Made by a program: the position numbers and the translations under genes. Below are positions 37,542-46,977 of a stretch of 64,000 nt of DNA, in pieces; the first letter of the stretch is position 1, and each line of letters starts with the position of its first letter. The DNA comes from JAHZMA01 sp965205905. GTDB lineage: Bacteria; Pseudomonadota; Alphaproteobacteria; JABAAW01; JAHZMA01. The notes under the pieces are model-generated. The model did no database searches, was not told where the DNA came from, and was given only the letters and a program-made list of their open reading frames with translations. The stretch spans positions 1 through 64,000 of the forward strand of contig CBDBHZ010000011.1 of assembly GCA_965205905.1 (NCBI GenBank). The letters run 5' to 3'.

Positions 37542-39512
37542 ATGAAATATAGAGCAGAAATTGATGGGTTGCGTGCGATTGCGGTGATGAGCGTGGTGAT
37601 TTATCATGCGGATTTTTTATTTACCAGCCAACAATTACAATTATTTGAGGGTGGTTATATCGGGGTTGATATTTTCTTCGTGATTAGCGGTTATTTGATT
37701 ACCAAGATTATTTTATCAGAGCTACAGACAAAAAACTCATTTGATTTTTTGAATTTCTACGAAAGACGCGCCAGAAGAATATTGCCGATGCTCTTTACAG
37801 TGATGGCGGTCAGCATTCCATTCGCATGGGTTTTATTGCTACCGATTGATTTTTTACAATATAGTCAATCTATTCTCTCATCTTTATTTTTTATTTCTAA
37901 CTTTTTCTTTTATCAGATAACCACAGGCTATTGGGCTGAAAATTCTCAGCTTTTACCATTCTTGCATACATGGAGTTTGGCGATTGAAGAACAATTTTAT
38001 GTGTTCTACCCGATTCTATTATTCATTATCCATCGGTTTTTTAAGAATTATATGCTAACCTTTGTGATGGCACTATTGCTATTGAGTTTTGAAATGGCGC
38101 ATATTTTGAATGTTGTGAAACAGCAGGATTTGAATTTTTACTTCTCACTCTCGCGCTTTTGGGAATTGCTGGTGGGCGGTATGCTGGCACAATTAGAATT
38201 GCGTTATGGTAGAATAAAAAACACTGCATTATCAGCAATATTGCCAATCATTGGTCTCTATTTGATGGTCTATGCCATTATATTTTTTGATAAAGATACT
38301 ATTCATCCGGGCTTTGTTACTTTGATACCAATATTAGGCGTATGTTTGGTAATAGCATTTGCATCAAAAGATGATTTTGTTGGGCGGTTGTTGGGTAGTA
38401 AACCCTTGATGCTAGTTGGATTATGGAGCTATTCTATCTATTTATGGCATTTTCCAGTTTTTGCATTCGCACGGATTGATGCAAATGACATTAATCGTAT
38501 CAGTAACCAACAAAAATTAAGTTGGATTGTGCTTACTATTATTTTATCGATTATTTCATATTATCTGATTGAAAATCCGATGCGCCGAAAATTATCACGC
38601 AAATATGCGCTTGCTATCCTTGCTGTTGCTTTTACGGCATTAATCGCTTTTTTTGTGGTGGGTGTGCAAAGCAAAAGCTATAGCAGCCGTGTGCCACCGA
38701 TTTTTACCGATAGAGACGCTGTTGGTGCGATACCAACTGCAATAAGCGATGAAATTCGTGAATGCTACGGGCGAGATGATGCTGATATCAAAATTTGTTC
38801 GTGGCAAGCAGAAGCGGGCAACCCGAAAGCAACTCTTTATATTGTCGGTGATAGTCATATGCGCGAATTGACCTATGGTTTATTTGCTGCTCTCAGGCGT
38901 GATTATAATATTGTGATTATGAATCATCATGGTTGTTATTTTAGTCTTTATACCAATGTAAAAAGGCGGACTTGCACTGTTTCTTATCAACAAAAACGGT
39001 TTGAACGTATTAAAAATGATGAAAGTGCCATTATCATTATGGGTGGTAGGTTACATAATCATATGGTTAATGCTGATGCAACAAATAATAAAACGGTAGG
39101 TGAGAATGTGGTAACGACCATTAATAATGTTATTAATAATGGGCATCATGTTATTGCGGTTTATCCTGTGCCTGAACCGGGTTTTCATGTGCCACGCAGA
39201 TTGTTGAATCAAGCACCTAGAGATGAGCAAGAATTTAAGAGTTGGGTGAAAGACACACCTCTTGCTTTATCATTTGCCAGTTATCAAAAAAATATGAAAG
39301 ATGAGTTTGCAACACTAGATTCTGTAGAACACCCAGATTTTCATCGGATTTATCCGCATAAAATGCTGTGTAATACACTCATAGAGGGGCGATGTGTAAC
39401 CCATACCGATAAGAAAATTTATTATTATGATGACGATCATCTCAGTCAAAATGGCACATATTTGGTCAATCAAAAAATTATTGAAACCATCAATAGAATC
39501 ACAAAAAATTGA
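37542..39512 (+). CDS. OafA-like acyltransferase with C-terminal SGNH domain, copy 2
   Basis: 656 residues from the ATG at 37542, which has AGGAG at 37532-37536; an in-frame ATG at 37518 belongs to the duplicated leader. The membrane domain is almost the same as copy 1 at both DNA and protein level. Divergence is concentrated between the membrane domain and the SGNH serine (FTDRDAVGAIPTAISDEIRE here against FTNQSHTNVAQAEIKKELEV) and around the Cys-containing loop after it. The catalytic GDSHM and DDDHLSQN remain. So membrane-side chemistry is probably shared while acceptor recognition may differ. Confidence 0.9.
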   Translation: MKYRAEIDGLRAIAVMSVVIYHADFLFTSQQLQLFEGGYIGVDIFFVISGYLITKIILSELQTKNSFDFLNFYERRARRILPMLFTVMAVSIPFAWVLLLPIDFLQYSQSILSSLFFISNFFFYQITTGYWAENSQLLPFLHTWSLAIEEQFYVFYPILLFIIHRFFKNYMLTFVMALLLLSFEMAHILNVVKQQDLNFYFSLSRFWELLVGGMLAQLELRYGRIKNTALSAILPIIGLYLMVYAIIFFDKDTIHPGFVTLIPILGVCLVIAFASKDDFVGRLLGSKPLMLVGLWSYSIYLWHFPVFAFARIDANDINRISNQQKLSWIVLTIILSIISYYLIENPMRRKLSRKYALAILAVAFTALIAFFVVGVQSKSYSSRVPPIFTDRDAVGAIPTAISDEIRECYGRDDADIKICSWQAEAGNPKATLYIVGDSHMRELTYGLFAALRRDYNIVIMNHHGCYFSLYTNVKRRTCTVSYQQKRFERIKNDESAIIIMGGRLHNHMVNADATNNKTVGENVVTTINNVINNGHHVIAVYPVPEPGFHVPRRLLNQAPRDEQEFKSWVKDTPLALSFASYQKNMKDEFATLDSVEHPDFHRIYPHKMLCNTLIEGRCVTHTDKKIYYYDDDHLSQNGTYLVNQKIIETINRITKN

Positions 39513-39528
39513 TGCCAATAATGTGTTC

Positions 39529-41955
39529 TTACCCGCGCATTTTTGCGCCAGTTGGGTCGTAAAGCGGTTGCATGGTAACGACTGCATCGTAACAGACACC
39601 ATTGATTTCAACCTGTAACGATGCGCCAGTTTTGGCATAATCTATCGGCACATAACCCATCGCGACTGATTTTTGGGCATAATGAGCATAACCACCTGAG
39701 CTGACATAGCCAATCGCTTCTCCGTTATCCATCAATGCCTCATCACCGCTTACGTCTATATTGTTGCCATCAAGCACCATTGTTACTAACTTCTTATCCG
39801 CAACCTTATCACGCTGTTTCACCGCTTCTTGCTTGCCGATAAAATCCTTATCCCAATCAATAAACGCATCCATTCCAGATTGCACCGCGTTAAAATCGGG
39901 GCGATAATCACTGCCCCATACGCCCCAATTTTTTTCTAACCGCAGTGATAATAACGCCCGTGCGCCATAGAGTTTTAACCCCAAATTCTCGCCTGCCATC
40001 TCAATCTCTTCAAACAGTTTCATCTGATAATGGGGGGCGCAGTAAATCTCATAACCTAGCTCGCCCGAAAATGAGATTCGCGCCGTAATGGTCGGCACAC
40101 CGCCCACAAACATCTGCCGAATATCGCGGAACTTAAACGCATCACCACTCACATCATCACGGCAAAGTCGCGTGAGTAATTCGCGCGACTGAGGGCCAGA
40201 AATTGCGATACCATGCCATTGGTCAGAGACATTTTGATAGGTAACATCAGCATAGCCGCCCTTGATGATTTGTTGTTCGAACCAGCGGCGGTGCATTTCT
40301 TGTGCGCCACCAGAGCCAAATAGCATGAAGCCATTTGCTAAACGCGCAACCGATAAATCGCCATACAGCTTGCCTTTTTCGGTCAGCAATGGCGTTAATG
40401 CCATGCGCCCTTGTTTTTTTGGCAATTTACCTGCACAGACATAATTTAAGAATTTTTCTGCACCAGCCCCGCTGAAAAAATGTTTGGAAAAATTGGCAAT
40501 TTCAATCGCGCCCACCGCCTCGCGCACCGCTTGCACTTCTTGTGCCACATAATCATGGGCGCGTGAACGTTTGAAAGTTGGGTTTTCATAAGCATCTTCA
40601 GGTGAATCTGCAAACCATAAGGCATTTTCTAATCCGAAGCCATCAGCCATCACCGCACCACGCGCCATTAATCTATCGTAAATGGCAGTGGTTTTTTGCT
40701 TGCGCCCTTTGGGCAAAGTCTCGTTCGGGAAGGTGAGAATAAAGCGTCTTTCGTAATTTTCAGTTGATTTCACCGTGCCGTAATGCGGGCTTGCAAATTC
40801 GCCAAACCGCGCAATATCCATCGCCCAAACATCTATGCTTGGCTCGCCATCTAGCATCCATTCCGCCATACATAGCCCAACACCGCCCGCTTGGCAGAAG
40901 CCCGCCATCACGCCCACTGCCACCCAATAGTTACGCATTCCTTGCACAGGACCAATCATCGGGTTGCCGTCAGGACCAAAGGTGAATGGACCATTGATGA
41001 TATTCTTAATGCCTGCCTCGCCTAATGCGGGGATTCTCTCAAACCCGATGGTGAGGCGGTCTTCGATATTTTCCAGTTTCGGATTTAGCAATTCATGTCC
41101 AAAATCTTTTGGCGTGCCACCCACTTGCCATGGGGTGGCTTTGGCTTCGTAAGTGCCTAGCAACATGCCTTGTTGTTCTTGCCGAAAATAGATATTGCCT
41201 TCATAATCCACGCCAGCGGGCAGGCGATTATCTTCGCCACGTTCGGCAATTTGCGGAATGGTTTCTGTAACCAAATAATGATGCTCCATCGGTTGCACGG
41301 GCAGATGAATTCCTGCCAAATGCCCTAATTCACGCGCCCATAATCCGCCCGCATTCACGATTTTTTCGGCATGAATAGTGCCGTTGGGCGTTACCACATC
41401 CCATGTGCCATCGGGGCGTTGATTGGTTTCTAGCACGGGGGTGTTGGTGTAATATTCCGCGCCATAATGCTTGGCTGATTTGGCATAGGCGTATGTAACG
41501 CCAGAGGGGTCAACATCGCCATCAAGCGGATCCCACAAGCCGCCAATATAGCGCGATGAATCCACCAAAGGGTGCAGTTTTTTGATGTCGTCAGGGGTGA
41601 TAAATTCTTGGTCTAGCCCCATATAGCGGGCTTTTGAACGTTCGCGCTTCAGGTAATCCATCCAATCAGAATTTGAGGCAAGATAAAAACCACCCGTAGA
41701 ATGTAACCCCACCGATTGCCCCGATGTTTTTTCTAATTCTTTATAAAGCTTGATGGTATAGCCTTGCAGGCGTGATATGTTGGGGTCGGAGCTGATGGTG
41801 TGAATCTGCCCTGCGGCGTGCCAGCTTGAGCCTGATGTTAATTCGGCGCGTTCTAATAAAACGGCATTCTTGCAACCAAATTTCGCAAGGTGAAACAGAA
41901 TGGAACAGCCAACAACACCGCCTCCGATAATCACAATTTCAGCATGGGTTTTCAT
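39529..41955 (-). CDS. Dimethylglycine/sarcosine dehydrogenase-like FAD protein with GcvT domain
   Basis: 808 residues. An FAD-dependent DAO domain starts with IIGGGVVGCSILFHL (dinucleotide motif 11-16). SGSSWHAAGQ follows, whose His46 is the position of covalent FAD attachment in mitochondrial DMGDH. FAO_M and GcvT N- and C-terminal folate-binding domains follow from about residue 365. The expected reaction is oxidative demethylation of an N-methylglycine, passing the methyl group to tetrahydrofolate. Substrate choice among dimethylglycine, sarcosine and related amines is not fixed by sequence. Its start overlaps the YHYH gene by 4 bp. Confidence 0.87.
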   Translation of the reverse strand: MKTHAEIVIIGGGVVGCSILFHLAKFGCKNAVLLERAELTSGSSWHAAGQIHTISSDPNISRLQGYTIKLYKELEKTSGQSVGLHSTGGFYLASNSDWMDYLKRERSKARYMGLDQEFITPDDIKKLHPLVDSSRYIGGLWDPLDGDVDPSGVTYAYAKSAKHYGAEYYTNTPVLETNQRPDGTWDVVTPNGTIHAEKIVNAGGLWARELGHLAGIHLPVQPMEHHYLVTETIPQIAERGEDNRLPAGVDYEGNIYFRQEQQGMLLGTYEAKATPWQVGGTPKDFGHELLNPKLENIEDRLTIGFERIPALGEAGIKNIINGPFTFGPDGNPMIGPVQGMRNYWVAVGVMAGFCQAGGVGLCMAEWMLDGEPSIDVWAMDIARFGEFASPHYGTVKSTENYERRFILTFPNETLPKGRKQKTTAIYDRLMARGAVMADGFGLENALWFADSPEDAYENPTFKRSRAHDYVAQEVQAVREAVGAIEIANFSKHFFSGAGAEKFLNYVCAGKLPKKQGRMALTPLLTEKGKLYGDLSVARLANGFMLFGSGGAQEMHRRWFEQQIIKGGYADVTYQNVSDQWHGIAISGPQSRELLTRLCRDDVSGDAFKFRDIRQMFVGGVPTITARISFSGELGYEIYCAPHYQMKLFEEIEMAGENLGLKLYGARALLSLRLEKNWGVWGSDYRPDFNAVQSGMDAFIDWDKDFIGKQEAVKQRDKVADKKLVTMVLDGNNIDVSGDEALMDNGEAIGYVSSGGYAHYAQKSVAMGYVPIDYAKTGASLQVEINGVCYDAVVTMQPLYDPTGAKMRG

Positions 41956-42779
41956 GATTTTTTTCTTTTTTGTTGTCTTTGCCGTTGTGGTTGGGGAGAT
42001 GCTAATGTAAAGCTAGGGTCAATATTTCCCCAATGGCAACGTGGAAAGAAAGGAAAATCATCGGTAGCAAAATAGACATATTTGCCTTGATATTCTTTGC
42101 CATTACATTTATCCAAATCGCCCGAATTGGCAATAAATTCGTAATCTTGCCTAAACTGACCATCATAGGCACCAAAGGGTGCGGTTGGGCGTTCGCCTGT
42201 TTTCAGTTGCCACGATACCTTTGCACCCGCGCCAATATAATGGATTTCATGCCCATCAGCGGCGTAACCAATCAGGCTTTCGCCCGCTTTTGCCAAATAT
42301 TTATCGGTGCTTTTATGGTAATGATACAGACCGCGACTATCAACATGCGCGTCATTATCATCAAGTCCAAGAGTCTTCTTGCCATCGGGCAGTATCGCCT
42401 CTAAATTCCAGCCCGAAGCATTATCGCGGCTATGTTTGCGTGGCGATGAAGCATCATACCAATCAGCAGTTGCAGGGCGAAATGGAATGCCCGTTAGGCT
42501 GATGCCAACTGTGCGCGCTTGCGTGCTGGCATTGGCATTTTTAACAGGATTTTGCGGGAAGCAATATTTCACCTGCTGGGCGCGAAACGAATTGGGATTA
42601 CCACGGGTGGGAAATTTACCAACCGCGTGATTCGGCGTGCCGTTAGAGCTAATGCAGGTAACTGTGCCTGTGTTGCTAATCGTAACTCGATTATCGGCAG
42701 CAAGGGTGGCGGTGGCAAATGCCATAATAGCCATAGGGGTCATCATTTTGATGATAATACGGGCGAATGTTTTTTTCAT
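41952..42779 (-). CDS. Secreted YHYH-domain protein
   Basis: 275 residues with a signal peptide (MKKTFARIIIKMMTPMAIMAFATATLAA). The YHYH motif that names the family is at residues 152-155 (RGLYHYHKS), with IGYAADGHEI after it. The tail is Gln/Arg/Lys-rich. Function of the family is not established; the His cluster suggests metal binding. It overlaps the DMGDH-like gene (ATGA), so the two are expressed together, an unexpected pairing of an exported protein with a cytoplasmic flavoenzyme. Confidence 0.75.
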   Translation of the reverse strand: MKKTFARIIIKMMTPMAIMAFATATLAADNRVTISNTGTVTCISSNGTPNHAVGKFPTRGNPNSFRAQQVKYCFPQNPVKNANASTQARTVGISLTGIPFRPATADWYDASSPRKHSRDNASGWNLEAILPDGKKTLGLDDNDAHVDSRGLYHYHKSTDKYLAKAGESLIGYAADGHEIHYIGAGAKVSWQLKTGERPTAPFGAYDGQFRQDYEFIANSGDLDKCNGKEYQGKYVYFATDDFPFFPRCHWGNIDPSFTLASPQPQRQRQQKRKKS

Positions 42780-42967
42780 GGTTTTACTCTTTTAATCTCA
42801 TCTTTTAATAGGGTTAGTATATTGCAAATTTTAAGCAAAATGCAATAAGAATGTTAAGGCTTGCACCACACTTGATTTTTATGATGATATTTGCTAGGGT
42901 AGAGGGCAAGGTCTTGTGATAAACAGGGCATGATATTTTAATAATGATTTTTAGGGAGATTGAAATC

Positions 42968-43963
42968 ATGAAATTGAATAAAGTTTTTATTCCAGCTTTG
43001 GCATTATTATTCAGTGCAGAAGCAATGGCAGTAGAGTGGAATGTTTCATTATGGGGCAAGCGTAGGGCTTTTACTGAACATGTTGAAAAATTAGCTGAAT
43101 TGGTATCAGCCAAAACAAATGGCGATTTTACATTAAATATTTCTTATGGCGGCCTATCAAAAAATAAAGAAAATCTTGATGGTATTTCAGTTGGTGCGTT
43201 TGAAATGGCGCAATTTTGTGCGGGCTATCACCCCGATAAAAACCCCAGCATCACCGTTTTAGAATTGCCATTTTTGGGCGTGGATAGTTTAGAAAAAGAG
43301 CGTGAAATTAGCATGGCACTTTATCAGCACCCCGCAGTTAAAAAAGATTTGGCACGTTGGAATGCCACTTTGTTAATGCCATCACCTTTGCCACAATATA
43401 ATATTGCGGGTGTGGGCAAAGCACCTAAAAAATTGTCTAATTTTAAGGGTATTAATGTGCGCGCAACAGGCGGTATTGGGCAGGCGATGAAAACAATCGG
43501 TGCTGTGCCAACCTCAATGTCAGCTTCTGAAGTGCGGCAGGCGCTTGATAGTGGCGTGATTAGTGCGGTGGCTTTTGCACCACATGCCCATATGTCGTTT
43601 GGCACAGTAGAAAAAGCAAAATGGTGGACAAGTAATCTTAATCCCGGCACCGTTAATTGCCCTGTTGTGGTGAATAGCGATGCGCTTGCGGATTTATCAC
43701 CCGCTCACCGTGATGCTTTACTAGGCTCAGTTGAGGAAGCGTTAGATTATTATATTAGTTTTTATGATGGTAAAACCATGAAAGCATGGGGACCATTATT
43801 GAAAGAGAAAAAGATTCAAACGATTACTTATAGCGCAAGAGAGCTTAAAAAATTCCGTGATGCGGCAGCCAAACCTGCGGCTAAAAAATGGATTGCTGAT
43901 AATAATGCCAAAGGGTTGCCAGCACAGGAATTATATGATTTTGTGACAGGAATGATTCAATAA
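42968..43963 (+). CDS. dctP: TRAP transporter substrate-binding protein (DctP family)
   Basis: 331 residues from the ATG at 42968, after AGGGA. Signal peptide to about residue 21 (LFSAEAMA). The body has the DctP pattern, including GVGKAPKKLSNFKGINVRATG with the conserved Arg for the ligand carboxylate, GAVPTSMSASEVRQALDSGVI and FAPHAHMSFG. It delivers a carboxylated solute to the DctQM membrane complex encoded next. The ligand is unknown; a methylated glycine would suit the neighbouring DMGDH-like gene. Confidence 0.88.
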   Translation: MKLNKVFIPALALLFSAEAMAVEWNVSLWGKRRAFTEHVEKLAELVSAKTNGDFTLNISYGGLSKNKENLDGISVGAFEMAQFCAGYHPDKNPSITVLELPFLGVDSLEKEREISMALYQHPAVKKDLARWNATLLMPSPLPQYNIAGVGKAPKKLSNFKGINVRATGGIGQAMKTIGAVPTSMSASEVRQALDSGVISAVAFAPHAHMSFGTVEKAKWWTSNLNPGTVNCPVVVNSDALADLSPAHRDALLGSVEEALDYYISFYDGKTMKAWGPLLKEKKIQTITYSARELKKFRDAAAKPAAKKWIADNNAKGLPAQELYDFVTGMIQ

Positions 43964-43966
43964 AGA

Positions 43967-44578
43967 TTGTTAGCGTTTAAGACCATGCTATGGCTTGATA
44001 TATGCCATCACAGATTAAGCAAAATAGAAAATGTGATGGCACTTATCAGTGGCATTGCCATTTTCTCACTGATGTTTTTAGCCGTGTTGTCGGTTGGTGG
44101 GCGCAATTTTTTCAATTCACCGCTTTTAGGCTATGTGGATTGGATTGAGCAAATCATGCCAGTGATTGCCTTTACGGGAATTGCCTATGTGCAACGCGAA
44201 GGGCATCATATTAGAATGGATATTGTGGTGAGTAGGCTAAAAGGGCGCGTATTATGGGCGTTTGAGCTTATCACCTGTTTGGCGATTTTCATCTTAATGG
44301 TGCTATTATTATGGGGAAGCTATAGCCATTTCGGGCGAAGTTTTGACCCCGCAAGCCCATTATGGAGTCGCGACAGTTCGATTGATATTGGGTTGCCGAT
44401 ATGGCCAACAAAATTATTGGTAGCGGTTGCATTTTTTATGCTATGCCTACGCTTATTCCTACAAATTATTAGTTATAGTAACGCGCTTTATCATAATAAA
44501 ACCGAAGCGATTGGCATTGCGCCGCTTAAAAAACCGCAAAACCATGCCACCGAAGAATTATCGAAGGCTTTTGACTAA
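43967..44578 (+). CDS. dctQ: TRAP transporter small permease (DctQ)
   Basis: 203 residues with four membrane segments (about 27-47, 60-80, 101-121, 147-170) and the DctQ features RNFFNSPLLGYVDWIEQIMP and QREGHHIRMDIV. The computed start is TTG at 43967; ATG at 43985 is an alternative. It lies 3 bp after dctP. Confidence 0.87.
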   Translation: MLAFKTMLWLDICHHRLSKIENVMALISGIAIFSLMFLAVLSVGGRNFFNSPLLGYVDWIEQIMPVIAFTGIAYVQREGHHIRMDIVVSRLKGRVLWAFELITCLAIFILMVLLLWGSYSHFGRSFDPASPLWSRDSSIDIGLPIWPTKLLVAVAFFMLCLRLFLQIISYSNALYHNKTEAIGIAPLKKPQNHATEELSKAFD

Positions 44579-44593
44579 TGCAGGAGTGTCATC

Positions 44594-45997
44594 ATGTCCT
44601 CAACTGATATTGGAATCATTATATCGATGCTGATGCTGATATTGGTTGTTATCGGCATGAGAGTCGCTTTTGCGGCGGCGTTAAGTGGCTTGCTTGGTTT
44701 ACTATGGATATTTTGGGCAAAGAAAGATTATGCGTCTGCTGAATTTATGTGGGCATTAACCGTTGCGGTTAAAACGGCGGGGCAAGTGCCACATTCAAAA
44801 ATCTCTAATCAAGCTTTATCGCTGATTCCTATTTTTATTCTTATTGGCTATTTGGCCTATCATGCAGGGCTTACCAGAGCATTATTCGAAGCGGCAAAAA
44901 GATGGGTTGGCTGGGTGCCGGGCGGATTGGCAGTTGCCAGTGTGTTTGCCACAGCGGGATTTGCGGCAGTATCGGGGTCAAGCATCGCCACATCAGCGGT
45001 GTTTGCCAGAATCGCGATTCCTGAAATGCTGGCATCAGGCTATAATAAAAAATTCGCGGCAGGCGTGGTGGCGGCAGGTGGCACATTGGCATCACTGATT
45101 CCACCATCGGCAATTTTGGTGATTTATGCGATTATTGTAGAGCAAGATGTTGGCAAATTGCTCTTGGCAGGCTTTATCCCGGGCGTGGTATCGGCAATTA
45201 TTTATGCCTCACTGATTATTGTGCTGGCTTTATCTTTCAAAAATTTAGGACCAAAATCGGTGCGCCGCTATAGTGTTTTAGAAAAATTACAGACCTTGCC
45301 CGCAACTTTGCCGATTTTTGCTGTGGTTTTTATCATCATTATTTTCATTTATAATCCGTTAGGCGGTAAAGCATGGGGCACACCGACTGAGGGCGGAGCG
45401 ATTGGCGCGTTTGTCGTTTTTGTGATGGCACTTTATCGCAAAATGAAATGGCATCAATTAAAGCATTCCTTGTTAGAAAGCGCAAAATTATCCGTGATGA
45501 TTTTTGCGATTATTTGGGGGGTGCTCATCTATGTCAGATTTTTGGGATTTGCCAATTTACCAAATGTTTTTTCCGATTGGATAAGCTCGCTTGATTATAG
45601 CCCAATGGTGATTTTAATTTGCATTTTGTTGCTTTACGCGGTTTTGGGCATGTTTATGGATGCGATTGGCATGATGCTACTGACTTTGCCGATTGTGTAT
45701 CCGGCGGTGATTGCGCTTAATGGCGGCGAATATGTAACTGCTGCTGATAGCGCGTTTGGTATGTCTGGCACAATGTGTGCGATTTGGTTTGGGATTTTGG
45801 TGGTGAAAATGGCTGAATTTTGCTTGATTACCCCACCGATAGGGCTGAATTGCTTTGTGGTTGCGGGGGTAAGAGACGATATTTCGGTGCAAGATGTGTT
45901 CAAAGGCGTCACGCCATTCTTCATTGCTGATGGGGTCACTATCGCTTGCTTGATTGCATTCCCATCGATTGTGTTATGGCTACCAAGTCAGATTTAG
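44594..45997 (+). CDS. dctM: TRAP transporter large permease (DctM)
   Basis: 467 residues, about twelve hydrophobic segments. Typical DctM sequences are GFAAVSGSSIATSAVFARIAIPEM, AGVVAAGGTLASLIPPSAILVIYAI and ITPPIGLNCFVVAG. It is the transport channel of the Na+-driven uptake system. GGAG lies ahead of the ATG. Element C begins right after its stop. Confidence 0.92.
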   Translation: MSSTDIGIIISMLMLILVVIGMRVAFAAALSGLLGLLWIFWAKKDYASAEFMWALTVAVKTAGQVPHSKISNQALSLIPIFILIGYLAYHAGLTRALFEAAKRWVGWVPGGLAVASVFATAGFAAVSGSSIATSAVFARIAIPEMLASGYNKKFAAGVVAAGGTLASLIPPSAILVIYAIIVEQDVGKLLLAGFIPGVVSAIIYASLIIVLALSFKNLGPKSVRRYSVLEKLQTLPATLPIFAVVFIIIIFIYNPLGGKAWGTPTEGGAIGAFVVFVMALYRKMKWHQLKHSLLESAKLSVMIFAIIWGVLIYVRFLGFANLPNVFSDWISSLDYSPMVILICILLLYAVLGMFMDAIGMMLLTLPIVYPAVIALNGGEYVTAADSAFGMSGTMCAIWFGILVVKMAEFCLITPPIGLNCFVVAGVRDDISVQDVFKGVTPFFIADGVTIACLIAFPSIVLWLPSQI

Positions 45998-46000
45998 AGT

Positions 46001-46300
46001 GCATTAATATCCGCTAGAATTGTGTATGGCGGTTGCCTATTCTGCCTCGTATTAAGTATGGCGGTGGGGGGCGTCATCGCGAGTATTGAGTAACCGAGAA
46101 ACACGCCATCGCTAATATTGAGTATGGCGGGGGGATTATCAAGACTTGCACCATCAGAGTATTAAACACAGCGGTGGGGGGTATGGGGGGCGTCATCGCG
46201 TGGCGGTTGTCCTACGGACACAACCGCCAAAGCGTATGTCGCAAAGCCCCCCATATAATAATGTATCGCAAAACTCACCGCCATTAATATTGGCGAATCT
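46001..46300 (+). repeat. Composite palindromic element C (cargo side on right)
   Basis: It starts with a partial copy (ATTAAGTATGGCGGTGGG and GCGTCATCGCG), followed by a full unit from TATTGAGTAACCGAGAAACACG at about 46084. The palindromic part has a left arm at 46157-46200, a 28-nt core hairpin at 46201-46228 (GGCGGTTGTCC/GGACACAACCGCC around TAC) and a right arm at 46229-46282, then ATATTGGCGAATCTT. The arms match those of D on the opposite strand with 1 mismatch in 44 and 3 in 54. This explains the 308 bp between dctM and the peptidase gene. Confidence 0.85.
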
Positions 46301-46305
46301 TATTT

Positions 46306-46920
46306 TCAAAATGTGTCTAGCATCTTATATGCTACTGAATGGTTGCCCGTATGATTATCCATGCCCTGCTTGGTTAAAGTGCCTTTGGGCATAACATAGC
46401 TTTTAATCCATCGTTCTGGATTTTCACGCCAGTTTAAGTTAAACGCCGCGTTTTTTGGAAAAAATAACATAGAATGATAGGGCAAATTATCATGAATCCA
46501 CCATGCCATCGCCTGCCAGCCAATCGCGCCTTGATTGTAAAGCGTCGCAAAGCGTGGTATAACAATGCTAGAAGTCGCGCCTAAATTACCATCTGCATCG
46601 CGCTCGTCCCAAATATGCCCCGCATAATTTTTTTCATTTGAAGCACAACTCAAATTATTGTCATTACCATATTGATTGACTTTTTTAGAACGGTATGCCG
46701 AACGAATGGTAATACGCCCGAATTTTTCTTGCAGAGGTTCTAGTAAATTTTTACAAAGCTGTTTGCCTGCTTCAATCGCTATATCAGGGTTTTCAGGTAT
46801 GTTAGAAATTTGGTGATAATTCGCAATCTCACTATAGAGAAATTCCCGCATGTAAAAATTATCGGAAAGTTGAACGCGTCCTAATTCCTCAAGCGCGTTA
46901 AATGATTTTATGTGTTGCAT
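46306..46920 (-). CDS. M15-type peptidase-like protein
   Basis: 204 residues. The segment FGRITIRSAYRSKKVN is followed by GHIWDERDADGNLGATSSIVIP and WQAMAWWIHDNLPYHSMLFFP. It ends PKGTLTKQGMDNHTGNH. These match a family of peptidase M15-like (D-Ala-D-Ala carboxypeptidase fold) proteins seen in alphaproteobacteria and phages. The metal set would include the His/Asp residues of GHIWDERDAD and YHSMLFF. No signal peptide is present, so it would act in the cytoplasm or need release, as phage endolysins do. It is cargo between elements C and D. Confidence 0.6.
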   Translation of the reverse strand: MQHIKSFNALEELGRVQLSDNFYMREFLYSEIANYHQISNIPENPDIAIEAGKQLCKNLLEPLQEKFGRITIRSAYRSKKVNQYGNDNNLSCASNEKNYAGHIWDERDADGNLGATSSIVIPRFATLYNQGAIGWQAMAWWIHDNLPYHSMLFFPKNAAFNLNWRENPERWIKSYVMPKGTLTKQGMDNHTGNHSVAYKMLDTF

Positions 46921-46977
46921 ACTATATCAAGCCACAAAGCCCCAATATTATAAAGTATCATGGCACACATTTCCGCA

